From positions 23,360-87,359 of the forward strand of contig NZ_SOAG01000012.1 in NCBI RefSeq assembly GCF_004364575.1: a stretch of DNA of 64,000 nt, read 5' to 3'. Source of the stretch: Myroides indicus. GTDB taxonomy: Bacteria; Bacteroidota; Bacteroidia; Flavobacteriales; Flavobacteriaceae. Every line of letters begins with the position of its first letter. The stretch's first letter is position 1. The notes beneath the pieces are model-generated. The model was not told where the DNA came from and did no database searches. It was given only the letters and a program-made list of their open reading frames with translations. The position numbers and the translations under genes were made by a program. This document shows positions 35,428 through 45,086 of the stretch, piece by piece.

Positions 35428-36373
35428 GTACAATGTTTTTTGACAAGTGAAAAATAGCATCGCCCTGATACACAATAGGCGAATCGTTTACGTTGATGAT
35501 ATAGCCGCTGTTGGGCGCTTTTACCGCTGTATTCTCTTTTCCGTACGGATCAGAAATAAAGGCAAGCGTTTGTCCTTTTTCGACAAATACGCCTGTTTTT
35601 ACCTGATCGTGGAGCAGACCCGATTTTTTGGCTCGGATCCATACGGACTGACTGATTGCAATCATAGGTGCAGAGGGCTTTTCGGTAACAAACTTTTTTT
35701 GGAGCATGCCAAAGTGATTCAAAAAGCGCTTGGCACCTTCTACGCCTGCTGTAGAAACTTCCGCATTGATGTCCATCGATTTTCCGCCTTCAAACAAAAG
35801 CATTTTAATGCCGAGTTTGGCACAGGCATTGCGAAATGAACCTGCGATTTGGGAAGAATATAGCAAAAAAGGAGGGCTGAATATTTCTGCCAGTTCTTTT
35901 AACTCGCTTTGGTTGGGTGCAATCCTGATTTGGGGAGCGTTAAAACGGCTTTGCCCGCCCGCGTGAAAGTCTATCGCATAATCCACGTGTGGCAAAATGT
36001 ACTGGATGAGGTGATAGGCAAATCGTCCGGCGAGAGATCCGCTTTTACTGCCGGGAAAAATGCGGTTCATATCCCTGCCATCCGGAAATTCTCTGGATTT
36101 ATTGATAAAGCCAAAGATGTTAATCACCGGAATGCAGATAATAGTTCCCTTTGCCGGTACATTGATTCCCTTGTGGATAATCTGCCGAACGATATCTACT
36201 CCGTTTAATTCGTCGCCGTGCAAACCGGCAGAAAGCAAAACCGTAGGTCCTTCCTGTTTGGATTTAGACACTACAACCGGAATTTTGAGTTTGGTGGCAG
36301 TGTGCAGCCTTGCTATTTCAAGATTAAGAATCTTGGTCTCGCCCGGATGGATAATCTCATCAAGTATTTTCAT
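35402..36373 (-). CDS. Succinylglutamate desuccinylase/aspartoacylase family protein
   Basis: 323 residues of the M14-related zinc hydrolase family: GLHGDELNGVDIVRQII with the zinc His/Glu, IVIPVINIFGFINKSRE-like region and PDGRDMNRIFPG, then YAIDFHAGGQSRFN, which supplies the third zinc ligand. The C-terminal 100 residues form a lipoyl/biotinyl-like beta barrel (GVFVEKGQTLAFISDPYG, ENTAVKAPNSGYII). Substrate is unknown; true aspartoacylase or AstE activity cannot be assumed. Overlaps the cyclo-ligase gene. Confidence 0.88.
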   Translation of the reverse strand: MKILDEIIHPGETKILNLEIARLHTATKLKIPVVVSKSKQEGPTVLLSAGLHGDELNGVDIVRQIIHKGINVPAKGTIICIPVINIFGFINKSREFPDGRDMNRIFPGSKSGSLAGRFAYHLIQYILPHVDYAIDFHAGGQSRFNAPQIRIAPNQSELKELAEIFSPPFLLYSSQIAGSFRNACAKLGIKMLLFEGGKSMDINAEVSTAGVEGAKRFLNHFGMLQKKFVTEKPSAPMIAISQSVWIRAKKSGLLHDQVKTGVFVEKGQTLAFISDPYGKENTAVKAPNSGYIINVNDSPIVYQGDAIFHLSKNIVHEQERVKS

Positions 36374-36423
36374 CAGCTGATTTTAAAAAGTGAAGATAAA
36401 GCTTTTTTTAAAACCTCCCGAAT

Positions 36424-36455
36424 TTTGAATACCTGTAAAAGAAAAACTATTTTTG
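36424..36455 (+). promoter_or_regulatory. Promoter of uvrC
   Basis: TTTG at 36424-36427, 20-bp spacer, TATTTTTG at 36448-36455: a textbook Bacteroidota promoter 21 bp before the uvrC start. Confidence 0.75.
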
Positions 36456-36476
36456 TATGAGCTTAAAAACTAAAAA

Positions 36477-38273
36477 ATGCAGATAAAATCTTCTTTAGCA
36501 GTACAAATACAAACTCTGCCCGATCAGCCGGGCGTTTATCAGTATTTTGATAAAGAAGGAAAGATTTTATATGTAGGAAAAGCCAAAAATCTGAAAAAGC
36601 GGGTAAGCTCGTATTTCAACAAAGTACACGACAATGCTAAAACCAATGTGCTGGTCAAAAAAATTGAACAGATTAAACACATTGTCGTTCCTACAGAAAC
36701 CGATGCTTTATTGCTGGAAAACAATTTGATTAAACGATTGCAGCCCCGATATAACGTGTTGTTGAAAGACGATAAATCCTATCCGTGGATATGCATTAAA
36801 AAAGAACCTTTTCCGAGGGTGTTTATGACGCGGAGAATTGTAAAAGACGGTTCGGAATACTTTGGTCCTTACACCAATATTAAAACGGTACATACACTAT
36901 TAGACTTAATCAGAGAACTGTATCCGCTGCGTACCTGCAATTACGATTTGTCGTTGGGCAATATCAGATCCGGCAAGTTTAAAGTTTGCTTGGAATACCA
37001 CATAGGAAACTGTGCCGGACCTTGTGAAGAGCGCGAAACAGAAAAGCAATATGAAGCCAAAATTATAGCGATCAGAGATATTTTAAAAGGGAATTTTAAA
37101 GAAAACCTCAGGGAATTTAAAGGACATATGGCGGAGCTTGCGGAAGCAATGGAATTTGAAGAAGCTCAGAAAATAAAAGAAAAAATAGAATTGTTAGAAA
37201 ACTATCAGGCTAAGTCAACCATTGTAAATCCAAAAATCAGCAATGTAGACGTTTTTTCTATTGTTTCGGACGAATCGGCGGCGTATGTCAACTTTTTACA
37301 GCTTTCTTATGGGGCTATTATCCGCTCCCATACGATGGAGCTGAAAAAAAAGCTGGATGAAACAGACAAGGATTTACTGGAGCTGGCAATTATAGAGCTT
37401 CAGGATCGCTTTCACTTAACTTCTAAAGAAATTATTGTGCCTTTTGAAGTAGAAGTAGGAGAAAATATCAGAGTTACTGTACCTAAACTCGGCGATAAAA
37501 AACAGCTTTTGGATTTGTCCGAACGCAATGCTAAGTTTTATAGAATGGATCAGCTGAAACAAATTAAAATTGTAGATCCGGAAAGGCATGTAAAACGCAT
37601 TATGGAACAAATGAAAAAAGATTTAAGACTGCAGCGCGAGCCTCGTCACATAGAATGTTTTGACAACTCTAATATTCAGGGGACTAATCCTGTGGCTGCC
37701 TGTGTTGTTTTTAAAGACGGTAAGCCGAGTAAAAAAGATTATCGACATTTTAACGTAAAAACAGTCGAAGGTCCGAATGATTTTGCGTCGATGGAAGAAA
37801 TCGTTTACCGGAGATACAAACGGGTTTTGAGTGAGGGAGAGCCGCTCCCGGATCTGATTGTGATTGACGGCGGAAAAGGACAGCTTGGCGTTGCGCTTAA
37901 AAGTTTGGAAAAGTTAGGTCTTAGAGGAAAAATCCCGGTTATAAGTCTGGCAGAGAGATTGGAGGAAATATATTATCCCGGAGATAGCTATCCGCTGTAT
38001 TTGGACAAGCGTTCCGAAACGATGAAAGTAATCATTCATCTGAGGGATGAAGCTCATCGTTTTGGGTTGGCTTTTCACCGGAACCAGCGAAGCAAAAATG
38101 CCATTACCAGTGCATTAGATGCTATCCCGGGTATAGGGGAAAAAACAAAAACGGCACTGTTAAGCCATTTTAAGTCGGTCAAGAGAATTAAAGAAGCTTC
38201 GCGAGAAGATTTGGAAAAAGTAATAGGAAAAGCAAGAGCAAACGCTGTAATTGAATTTTTTACTGTAAATTAG
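36477..38273 (+). CDS. uvrC: Excinuclease ABC subunit C
   Basis: Dual-incision nuclease of nucleotide excision repair. 598 residues with a GIY-YIG domain (GVYQYFDKEGKILYVGKAKN, about 18-36), the cysteine-bearing segment CLEYHIGNCAGPCEE, a UVR motif near 220-240 (AMEFEEAQKIKEKIELLENY), the RNase-H-like second nuclease (HIECFDNSNIQGTNPVA; DLIVIDGGKGQL; LRDEAHRFGL) and tandem helix-hairpin-helix at the end (IPGIGEKTKTALLSHF). The next gene begins 20 bp later. Confidence 0.97.
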   Translation: MQIKSSLAVQIQTLPDQPGVYQYFDKEGKILYVGKAKNLKKRVSSYFNKVHDNAKTNVLVKKIEQIKHIVVPTETDALLLENNLIKRLQPRYNVLLKDDKSYPWICIKKEPFPRVFMTRRIVKDGSEYFGPYTNIKTVHTLLDLIRELYPLRTCNYDLSLGNIRSGKFKVCLEYHIGNCAGPCEERETEKQYEAKIIAIRDILKGNFKENLREFKGHMAELAEAMEFEEAQKIKEKIELLENYQAKSTIVNPKISNVDVFSIVSDESAAYVNFLQLSYGAIIRSHTMELKKKLDETDKDLLELAIIELQDRFHLTSKEIIVPFEVEVGENIRVTVPKLGDKKQLLDLSERNAKFYRMDQLKQIKIVDPERHVKRIMEQMKKDLRLQREPRHIECFDNSNIQGTNPVAACVVFKDGKPSKKDYRHFNVKTVEGPNDFASMEEIVYRRYKRVLSEGEPLPDLIVIDGGKGQLGVALKSLEKLGLRGKIPVISLAERLEEIYYPGDSYPLYLDKRSETMKVIIHLRDEAHRFGLAFHRNQRSKNAITSALDAIPGIGEKTKTALLSHFKSVKRIKEASREDLEKVIGKARANAVIEFFTVN

Positions 38274-38293
38274 TTGTGCAAATCTGTAATGTA

Positions 38294-40516
38294 ATGCAAA
38301 AAAGGCTGTATATTTTTATAATTGCTGTTCTGACTGTGTTTATAGGATATAGTCAGGATCAGGTAAACAGACCCAAGGTAGGGCTGGTAATGAGTGGAGG
38401 TGGAGCAAAAGGACTTGCACATATTGGAGTGCTGAAAGTTTTGGAAGAAGAAGGAGTAAAAGTGGACTATATTGCCGGTACAAGTATGGGAGCTATTATT
38501 GGCGGTTTATATGCTTCGGGCTATACTGCATCTGAGCTGGATTCTATTTTTAAAAGAATTGATGCGAATGCTTTAATTCGGGATTATATTCCTAGAATAT
38601 CAAAATCTTTTTACGAAAAAAAGAATGATGAAATTTATGCCTTGGCACTGCCTTTTGATAATTTTAGAATAGGTTTGCCTCAGGCGCTGTCTAAAGGGAT
38701 GTATAACTATACCCTGATGAATAAGCTATTGGCGCATGTCAGACACGTGAGGGATTTTAATAATTTAAATACGCCTTTTTTGTGTATAGCAACTGATGTT
38801 CAAACAGGAGAAAAAGTTGTCCTGGACAAAGGTTATCTGCCTCAGGCAATTTTAGCAAGTGGTGCTTTTCCGTCCCTGTTTGCTCCGGTTGAGATTGATG
38901 GAGAATATTTAGTTGACGGAGGAATAGTAGACAACTATCCGATTGAAGCTTTAAAAAATATGGGGGCGGATATCATTATCGGAGTAGATGTACAAGACAG
39001 TTTAAAGACAATTAAAGATATCAAAGGAGCGACAGATTTGCTTTTGCAAATTTCCAATTTTTCGACTATTCGCCAAATGAAAGACAAAGCACCGAAGACA
39101 GATATCTATATCAAACCGGATATTATAGGCTATACCGTAGTTTCGTTTGATCAGGGTGAGGCAATCATTAAAAGAGGCGAACTGGCTGCTGATGAAACAA
39201 TTGACCAGCTGAAAAAAATAGGAGGATACGAAAATTTGTATAAAGAACAATTTGTTCCTAAATATACTGATTCGATGAGAATCAGTGATATAAAAATTAA
39301 TGGAGTTACAAGTTATACAAATCGGTATATACACGGAAAGTTGGGCTTTAAACCCAATTCAAGCTTTACTTTTGAGCAGTTGGAAAAAGGGATAGACCAG
39401 TTAAGCGCTACGGAAAATTTTAGTAGTATTTCTTACCGTTTTGACAAAGATGGAGACAGAGATGTTTTTGTGCTGGATTTGATAGAAAATCCGGTTAAAA
39501 GATTGTTGAAGCTGGGGCTGCATTACGATGGATTGTACAAATCCGCGGCTTTAGTGAATGTTACCCAGCGAAATTTTTTAATGAAAAGTGATGTTGCTTC
39601 CTTAGATGTTGGATTGGGCGATAATCTGCGTTATAATTTTAATTATTTTGTAGACAACGGTTTTTACTGGAGTGTCGGCATCAGTTCTAAGTTCCAGAAA
39701 TTTTCTGCGTCAATGCCCTACAAGTTGTTAGAAGAAACCAGAGATGGTTTTGGTGAAGCAAGTAATTTGCCTTCAAAATTTACGATAGATTACGTGGATT
39801 TGACGAACAGGCTCACTTTTTCTACATTTTATCAACAAAGATATTTGCTTTCTATAGGGTTGGAGCACCGCTATTTTAATATTAAAAGCCCTACTTTGTC
39901 AAGCAGTGAAAATCAATTTGACAACAGTAATTATTTAGGAGGGTTTGCCAATATGACGATTGATACTTATGACAATAAGTATTTTCCCCGCAACGGATTT
40001 ATGCTGAAAGGAGAATTTAAAAACTATTTCTATTCGAGCGACTATGCGAATGAATTTGATAATTTTTCAGTTTTATCCGGACAGATAGGCTATGCAAAAA
40101 GCATCACTAGCCGATTGTCTTTTGATATTAAATCTCGCTTGGGAACTATAATAGGCGAGCATGCACCTATGGGATTTAATTTTATATTGGGCGGATATGG
40201 TTTTGCAGATTCAGAAAATATAATCCCCTTTTTAGGATACGATTTCTTATCTCTTGGAGGAAACTCTTTTATTACAGGGGGTGTGCAGTTGGATTATGAA
40301 ATTTTGAGAAAACATCATATTAATATCTCTGCAAATTTTGCCAATGCAGGAGAGCGAATTTTTAGCAGCTCGGAATGGTTTACAAAATCAAATTATTCGG
40401 GTTATGCGCTGGGTTATGGAATGCAAACCGTAATTGGTCCTATCGAAGCTAAGTTTACTTATTCTCCTGATACCGGAAATACATATACGATGATTTCTGT
40501 TGGATTTTGGTTTTGA
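38294..40516 (+). CDS. Patatin-like phospholipase with C-terminal Omp85-type barrel
   Basis: 740 residues from ATG 38294 (the GTG at 38276 would add residues before the signal peptide). Signal MQKRLYIFIIAVLTVFIGYS. The patatin domain (about 28-300) has the oxyanion GGGAKG, the GTSMG nucleophile elbow and the DGGIVDN dyad Asp. A POTRA-like part follows (MRISDIKINGVTSYTNRY) and then a 16-strand surface-antigen barrel with a GGYGF near the end. This is the PlpD arrangement of type Vd autotransporters, or a lipid-remodelling outer-membrane enzyme; secretion of the passenger is not certain. Confidence 0.93.
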   Translation: MQKRLYIFIIAVLTVFIGYSQDQVNRPKVGLVMSGGGAKGLAHIGVLKVLEEEGVKVDYIAGTSMGAIIGGLYASGYTASELDSIFKRIDANALIRDYIPRISKSFYEKKNDEIYALALPFDNFRIGLPQALSKGMYNYTLMNKLLAHVRHVRDFNNLNTPFLCIATDVQTGEKVVLDKGYLPQAILASGAFPSLFAPVEIDGEYLVDGGIVDNYPIEALKNMGADIIIGVDVQDSLKTIKDIKGATDLLLQISNFSTIRQMKDKAPKTDIYIKPDIIGYTVVSFDQGEAIIKRGELAADETIDQLKKIGGYENLYKEQFVPKYTDSMRISDIKINGVTSYTNRYIHGKLGFKPNSSFTFEQLEKGIDQLSATENFSSISYRFDKDGDRDVFVLDLIENPVKRLLKLGLHYDGLYKSAALVNVTQRNFLMKSDVASLDVGLGDNLRYNFNYFVDNGFYWSVGISSKFQKFSASMPYKLLEETRDGFGEASNLPSKFTIDYVDLTNRLTFSTFYQQRYLLSIGLEHRYFNIKSPTLSSSENQFDNSNYLGGFANMTIDTYDNKYFPRNGFMLKGEFKNYFYSSDYANEFDNFSVLSGQIGYAKSITSRLSFDIKSRLGTIIGEHAPMGFNFILGGYGFADSENIIPFLGYDFLSLGGNSFITGGVQLDYEILRKHHINISANFANAGERIFSSSEWFTKSNYSGYALGYGMQTVIGPIEAKFTYSPDTGNTYTMISVGFWF

Positions 40517-40575
40517 TTATGTTAACAAAGCAGAGGCTGTAGTTGCGTAAACAGAAATAAAAACCGCTCAAAAAA

Positions 40576-40605
40576 TTGGATTATACAATTTTATTTCGAT
40601 ATTTG
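40576..40605 (+). promoter_or_regulatory. Candidate promoter of the hmgA-hpd genes
   Basis: TTG at 40576-40578, 19-bp spacer, GATATTTG at 40598-40605 (one base off TAnnTTTG). It would give a roughly 120-nt leader. Confidence 0.45.
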
Positions 40606-40612
40606 TGTAATT

Positions 40613-40678
40613 ATGAAAACACAATGGGACGGTTTGTTGGCTTACTTAAAGTTCCTCATCAAGAGAAATCCTGAGTGA
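40613..40678 (+). CDS. Possible 21-residue leader peptide
   Basis: A start codon opens MKTQWDGLLAYLKFLIKRNP and stops at 40678, directly after the candidate promoter. It includes one each of W, Y and F, before an aromatic-catabolism gene. Too short to trust on its own. Confidence 0.2.
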   Translation: MKTQWDGLLAYLKFLIKRNPE

Positions 40679-40686
40679 GAGATACT

Positions 40687-40733
40687 ATTACTTATTTATA
40701 TTTTTTTATTTACTAACTTAAATTATAAGTAAT
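40687..40733 (+). promoter_or_regulatory. Hairpin next to the hmgA start
   Basis: ATTACTTAT (40687-40695) pairs with ATAAGTAAT (40725-40733), whose last base is one base from the ATG at 40735. It could mask the initiation region of hmgA. Confidence 0.4.
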
Positions 40734-40734
40734 T

Positions 40735-41892
40735 ATGCCATTATATCATCATTTGGGGAAGATACCCCCTAAACGTCACACTATATTTAGAAAAGAAAAC
40801 GGTGATTTGTACTATGAGCAATTGTTTGGCACTATAGGTTTTGACGGAATGTCGACCAATATGTACCACGAACATAGACCCACACAGGTTAAAAAGATTC
40901 TGAGACAATATAGTGTTGCACCAAAAATTGCAAGAGCAAATAATATTCAATCTTATCGTCTGAGAGGATTTCAGATTCAACCGCAAGATGATTATTTAGA
41001 GAGCCGGAAAGCAGTGCTGACTAATAGTGACTGTACCATTGTATTAGCGGCTCCCAAAAAATCTACGGAAGATTACTTTTATAAAAATACAGATTCGGAC
41101 GAAATGATTTTTGTTCACAAAGGCAGTGGAACTTTGCGGACAGTATTGGGCAATCTGACCTTTAAATACGGAGATTATCTGATAATTCCACGTGGAATTA
41201 TTTACAAGATTGATTTTGATACGGAAGACAACAGATTGTTTATCGTTGAGTCCAGGCATCCAATATATACGCCAAAGCGTTACAGAAACTGGTTTGGACA
41301 ATTATTGGAGCATTCTCCTTTTTGTGAACGCGATATCCGCAGACCGGATCACTTGGAAACGTATGACGAAAAAGGAGATTTTTTGATCAAGGTTAAAAAA
41401 CAGGATGAAATCTTTGATATGGTTTATGCCACGCATCCTTTTGATGTGGTCGGATATGACGGTTATAACTACCCGTATGCATTTTCTATCCATGATTTTG
41501 AACCCATAACAGGCAGAATTCATCAGCCGCCTCCGGTACACCAGACATTTGAAACCAGTGCATTTGTAGTCTGTTCATTTGTTCCTCGTTTATACGATTA
41601 TCATCCGGATTCAATTCCGGCACCGTATAACCACAGTAATATTGACAGTGATGAGGTGCTGTACTATGTGGATGGAGATTTTATGAGCAGAAATGACATT
41701 GCTCCCGGACATATTTCGCTGCATCCGGCTGGGATCCCTCACGGACCGCATCCCGGAGCTGCCGAAAGATCAATAGGAGAAGTTAAAACGGAAGAACTGG
41801 CAGTAATGGTAGATACTTTTAAACCCTTAATGCTGACTGAAGAGGCAATGGGGATAGCTGATGAACAGTACTATCAATCTTGGCTGGAATAA
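40735..41892 (+). CDS. hmgA: Homogentisate 1,2-dioxygenase
   Basis: Opens the ring of homogentisate to maleylacetoacetate. 385 residues in a double cupin; start MPLYHHLGKIPPKRHTIFR. Signature parts are DEMIFVHKGSGTLRTVLGN, the DYLIIPRGIIYKI turn, the iron-site region NHSNIDSDEVLYYVDGDF and HPAGIPHGPHPGAAE with conserved His residues. hpd follows 37 bp later, so the two consecutive tyrosine-catabolism steps are one transcription unit; no fumarylacetoacetase or isomerase gene is in the window. Confidence 0.95.
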   Translation: MPLYHHLGKIPPKRHTIFRKENGDLYYEQLFGTIGFDGMSTNMYHEHRPTQVKKILRQYSVAPKIARANNIQSYRLRGFQIQPQDDYLESRKAVLTNSDCTIVLAAPKKSTEDYFYKNTDSDEMIFVHKGSGTLRTVLGNLTFKYGDYLIIPRGIIYKIDFDTEDNRLFIVESRHPIYTPKRYRNWFGQLLEHSPFCERDIRRPDHLETYDEKGDFLIKVKKQDEIFDMVYATHPFDVVGYDGYNYPYAFSIHDFEPITGRIHQPPPVHQTFETSAFVVCSFVPRLYDYHPDSIPAPYNHSNIDSDEVLYYVDGDFMSRNDIAPGHISLHPAGIPHGPHPGAAERSIGEVKTEELAVMVDTFKPLMLTEEAMGIADEQYYQSWLE

Positions 41893-41929
41893 CAAAAATT
41901 AAAAAACAACTACTAAAATACAATAAATC

Positions 41930-43090
41930 ATGAGTGAAGGATTAAAATCCGTAGAATACGGATTAGATAAAATATTTGAAGGAGCACAAGACTTTTTGCC
42001 AATTTTAGGAACGGATTACGTAGAGTTTTACGTAGGAAATGCTAAGCAGGCAGCACATTATTATAAAACAGCATTCGGCTTTCAGTCAGACGCTTACTGC
42101 GGTTTAGAAACAGGAGTGAGAGACAGAGCATCGTATGTTATTAAACAAGATAAAATCCGTTTGGTATTAACTACAGCTTTAAATTCTGATTCACCTATTG
42201 GAGAACATGTTAAAAAACACGGAGATGGAGTAAAAGTAGTAGCGCTTTGGGTGGAGGATGCCCGTTTATCTTATGAAGAAACGATTAAACGAGGGGCAAA
42301 ATCTTTTATGGAACCCGTAGCAACCAAAGACGAACACGGAGAGGTTGTTCAGGCAGGAATTTATGCCTATGGGGAAACCGTTTTTATGTTTACGGAGCGC
42401 AAGAATTATAAAGGTGTTTTTATGCCTGGTTACGTAAAATGGGAAACAGATTACAATCCGGCACCGGTAGGCTTGAAGTTTATTGATCACATGGTAGGAA
42501 ATGTAGGATGGGATCAGATGAATGTTTGGGTAAAATGGTTTGAGGACGTAATGGGATTTGTTAACTTTTTGTCGTTTGATGACAAACAGATTACAACTGA
42601 ATATTCTGCGTTGATGTCTAAAGTGATGGCAAACGGAAACGGACGTATCAAGTTCCCGATTAATGAACCGGCAGAAGGGAAGAAAAAATCTCAAATTGAA
42701 GAATATTTAGATTTTTACGAAGGAGAAGGAGTGCAGCACATTGCTGTGGCAACCGATGATATTATTAAAACGGTCGCAGATATGAAAAGTCGCGGAGTAG
42801 AATTTTTATCTACACCTCCGCAAGCTTATTACGATGCTATTCCGGATCGTTTAAAAGATCACATGAGTAAATTTAAAGAGGATATTAAAGAATTGCAGAA
42901 GTTAGGGATTATGATTGATGCCGATGAGGAAGGATATTTACTGCAGATATTTACCAAACCGGTAGAAGATCGTCCGACGCTTTTCTTTGAAATTATTCAA
43001 CGAATGGGGGCAAGAGGCTTTGGCGCAGGTAACTTTAAGGCACTTTTTGAATCTATTGAAAGAGAGCAAGAAAAAAGAGGAACTCTTTAG
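41930..43090 (+). CDS. hpd: 4-hydroxyphenylpyruvate dioxygenase
   Basis: Makes homogentisate from 4-hydroxyphenylpyruvate. 386 residues in two vicinal-oxygen-chelate halves. The Fe(II) ligands are visible: His in KFIDHMVGNVGW, His in EGVQHIAVATDDI and Glu in TLFFEIIQRMG. N-terminal half has DYVEFYVGNAKQAAHYYKTA. It supplies the substrate of HmgA, encoded directly upstream. Confidence 0.96.
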   Translation: MSEGLKSVEYGLDKIFEGAQDFLPILGTDYVEFYVGNAKQAAHYYKTAFGFQSDAYCGLETGVRDRASYVIKQDKIRLVLTTALNSDSPIGEHVKKHGDGVKVVALWVEDARLSYEETIKRGAKSFMEPVATKDEHGEVVQAGIYAYGETVFMFTERKNYKGVFMPGYVKWETDYNPAPVGLKFIDHMVGNVGWDQMNVWVKWFEDVMGFVNFLSFDDKQITTEYSALMSKVMANGNGRIKFPINEPAEGKKKSQIEEYLDFYEGEGVQHIAVATDDIIKTVADMKSRGVEFLSTPPQAYYDAIPDRLKDHMSKFKEDIKELQKLGIMIDADEEGYLLQIFTKPVEDRPTLFFEIIQRMGARGFGAGNFKALFESIEREQEKRGTL

Positions 43091-43285
43091 TTTTATAGTT
43101 AAGTAAAACATAAAAAGGCTGACTTTCAAAGCTATGAAGTTAAAGTAGGGTTAAAAATCCATATTATTACTTTTTCCTAGCCGAAAAACTATAGATTTGC
43201 AGTCACAAAAATAAGGTAGTCATAAGCTTTATTTGAGTGTAATAAATTTTTCATAATTTATAGTTTTTTGGTTGGTTAATAGCAT

Positions 43286-43319
43286 AAAAACTCAGTCATT
43301 TTTTTGACTGGGTTTTTTT
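43286..43319 (+). terminator. Terminator after hpd region
   Basis: AAAAACTCAGTCA (43286-43298) pairs with TGACTGGGTTTTT (43305-43317), T-rich loop and tail. Lies 195 bp after hpd. The 262-bp interval holds no gene. Confidence 0.8.
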
Positions 43320-43333
43320 GTTTGCTATTTTTG
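43304..43333 (+). promoter_or_regulatory. Promoter of the DUF3108 gene, overlapping the terminator
   Basis: TTG at 43304-43306 inside the terminator right arm, 19-bp spacer, TATTTTTG at 43326-43333. The start of transcription would fall near 43340, which favours translation from the ATG at 43353. Confidence 0.55.
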
Positions 43334-43352
43334 ATATAAAATGTTTCCAACT

Positions 43353-44132
43353 ATGAAAAGTAAATTGTTAATTTTTATCCTTTTATGGAGCACGGGATTC
43401 TTGTCGGCTCAGACAACTTCTGCTAAAAAGGCTTTCGATACGAACGAATATCTAAAGTTTAGGATTAGCTATGGTATTATGAATGCCGGTATAGCAACTC
43501 TAAAAATCACCGATACAGTTTATAAAGGACGTACCTTATATCACGCCAAAGGGATAGGGTATACAACTGGTGTTCCCAAATTATTTTTTAAAGTTTACGA
43601 CGATTACCAAAGTTATTTTGAGAAAGACAATGTGATTCCTCATCGGTTTATTCGAAAAATTGATGAAGGAGGGTACACCAAAGATCAGGAAGGATTTTTT
43701 GATTACCAGAAAATGACTGTTTTGGTAAAAGATTACGAAAAAAAAACCAATGAAAACTTTTCTATTGGCAGAGGGGTTCAGGATATAGTTTCTGCATTTT
43801 ATTATTTGAGGAAGCACCCCAAATTAGACGAATTAAAAACAGGAGAATCAGTAGAAATAGACATGTTTTTCGATGGAGAAGTCTTTAAGTTTCAGTTAAA
43901 ATATTTAGGCGAAGAAACCTTAAGGACTAAATTCGGCAAAGTGAAGTCAATGAAATTCAGACCCTATGTAATGGCAGGACGCGTTTTTAAAGAAAAAGAA
44001 AGTCTTACTGTTTGGGTGTCTGCTGATAGCAATAAAGTACCGCTTCGGATAAAAGCAAGCCTTGCAGTAGGATCTTTAAAAGCAGATTTAGAAGAGTATA
44101 GCGGATTGGTTTCCGAATTAAAATTTGAATAA
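43353..44132 (+). CDS. DUF3108 domain protein
   Basis: 259 residues from ATG 43353. Signal MKSKLLIFILLWSTGFLSAQ; the ATG at 43341 would put four residues before it and is too near the promoter. The DUF3108 body shows LKFRISYGIMNAGIATLKIT, a PHRFIRKIDEGGYTKDQEG strand pair, FYYLRKHPKLDELKTGESV and LTVWVSADSNKVPLRIKA. The family is a periplasmic beta-barrel of unknown role. TDO follows 4 bp later, likely by cotranscription. Confidence 0.85.
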   Translation: MKSKLLIFILLWSTGFLSAQTTSAKKAFDTNEYLKFRISYGIMNAGIATLKITDTVYKGRTLYHAKGIGYTTGVPKLFFKVYDDYQSYFEKDNVIPHRFIRKIDEGGYTKDQEGFFDYQKMTVLVKDYEKKTNENFSIGRGVQDIVSAFYYLRKHPKLDELKTGESVEIDMFFDGEVFKFQLKYLGEETLRTKFGKVKSMKFRPYVMAGRVFKEKESLTVWVSADSNKVPLRIKASLAVGSLKADLEEYSGLVSELKFE

Positions 44133-44136
44133 AATC

Positions 44137-45066
44137 ATGGATAATATATTAGAAAAAAATATTGCAGCTTTAAATGAAAAGTTTGCGGAAATGGGACAAA
44201 AAACAGCAATTCATTTAGAGGGGCTGTTGTATGCAAAACCAATTACTTATTGGGATTATATCCAGACAGATGCTTTGTTGAGTCTTCAAACTCAGCGCAC
44301 CTTGTTGCCGGATGAGATGGTTTTTATCATGTATCATCAAATTAATGAGCTGTTGTTTAAAATGATTTTATGGGAAATTAATCAGATATCTGAAACTGAG
44401 AAAATAGATGCTGAGGTATTTACAGATAAATTAATGAGAATAAGTCGTTATTTTGATATGCTTACCAGCTCTTTTGATATTATGGGAGACGGCATGGAAA
44501 TAAAGCAATACTTAAAATTTAGAAATACGCTGACACCGGCAAGTGGTTTTCAAAGTGCACAATATCGTTTGATTGAATTTGCTTCTACAGACTGGATTAA
44601 TCTAATTGATAAAAGATTTATAGATAAAATCAGTAAAGATATGTCTGAAGAAGAAGCTTTGGAGTTTATGTATTGGCAGGCAGCAGGCAAGGATTACAAA
44701 ACAGGTAAAAAATCTTATTTGCTCAACGAATTTACGAAGCGATATAGTGAAAATTTTGTTAAAGCCATGAAAGACTATGAAAAAACAAATTTATGGCAGA
44801 AATTTGTAGAATTGCCTAAAGAAGTTCAGGAAAATTCGGAACTTGTAGAAGCGATGCGTCATTATGATAAAACGGTAAACATTACTTGGGTAATAGGGCA
44901 TTATAAAGCGGCTCTTAAATATTTAGAGAACCCTTATGAAACCAAAGAAGCTACAGGTGGCAGCGATTGGAAAAAATATATGTTACCAGAATATCAAAGA
45001 CGCATATTTTTTCCGAGTTTGTGGAAGCAAGAGGAATTAGATAACTGGGGCAAAGGTCTGGTGTAA
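44137..45066 (+). CDS. kynA: Tryptophan 2,3-dioxygenase
   Basis: Heme enzyme that opens the tryptophan indole ring to N-formylkynurenine. 309 residues from ATG 44137 (a TTG at 44125 is rejected). Features are LSLQTQRTLLPDEMVFIMYH, then QINELLFKMILWEI, SGFQSAQYRLIEF and TVNITWVIGHYKAALKYL. The longer N-terminus and the Phe/Tyr-type active-site loop fit bacterial TDO. No kynurenine-formamidase gene is adjacent. Grouped near hmgA-hpd as aromatic amino acid catabolism. Confidence 0.93.
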   Translation: MDNILEKNIAALNEKFAEMGQKTAIHLEGLLYAKPITYWDYIQTDALLSLQTQRTLLPDEMVFIMYHQINELLFKMILWEINQISETEKIDAEVFTDKLMRISRYFDMLTSSFDIMGDGMEIKQYLKFRNTLTPASGFQSAQYRLIEFASTDWINLIDKRFIDKISKDMSEEEALEFMYWQAAGKDYKTGKKSYLLNEFTKRYSENFVKAMKDYEKTNLWQKFVELPKEVQENSELVEAMRHYDKTVNITWVIGHYKAALKYLENPYETKEATGGSDWKKYMLPEYQRRIFFPSLWKQEELDNWGKGLV

Positions 45067-45086
45067 GTTTTGAAAAAAGAAGAATT

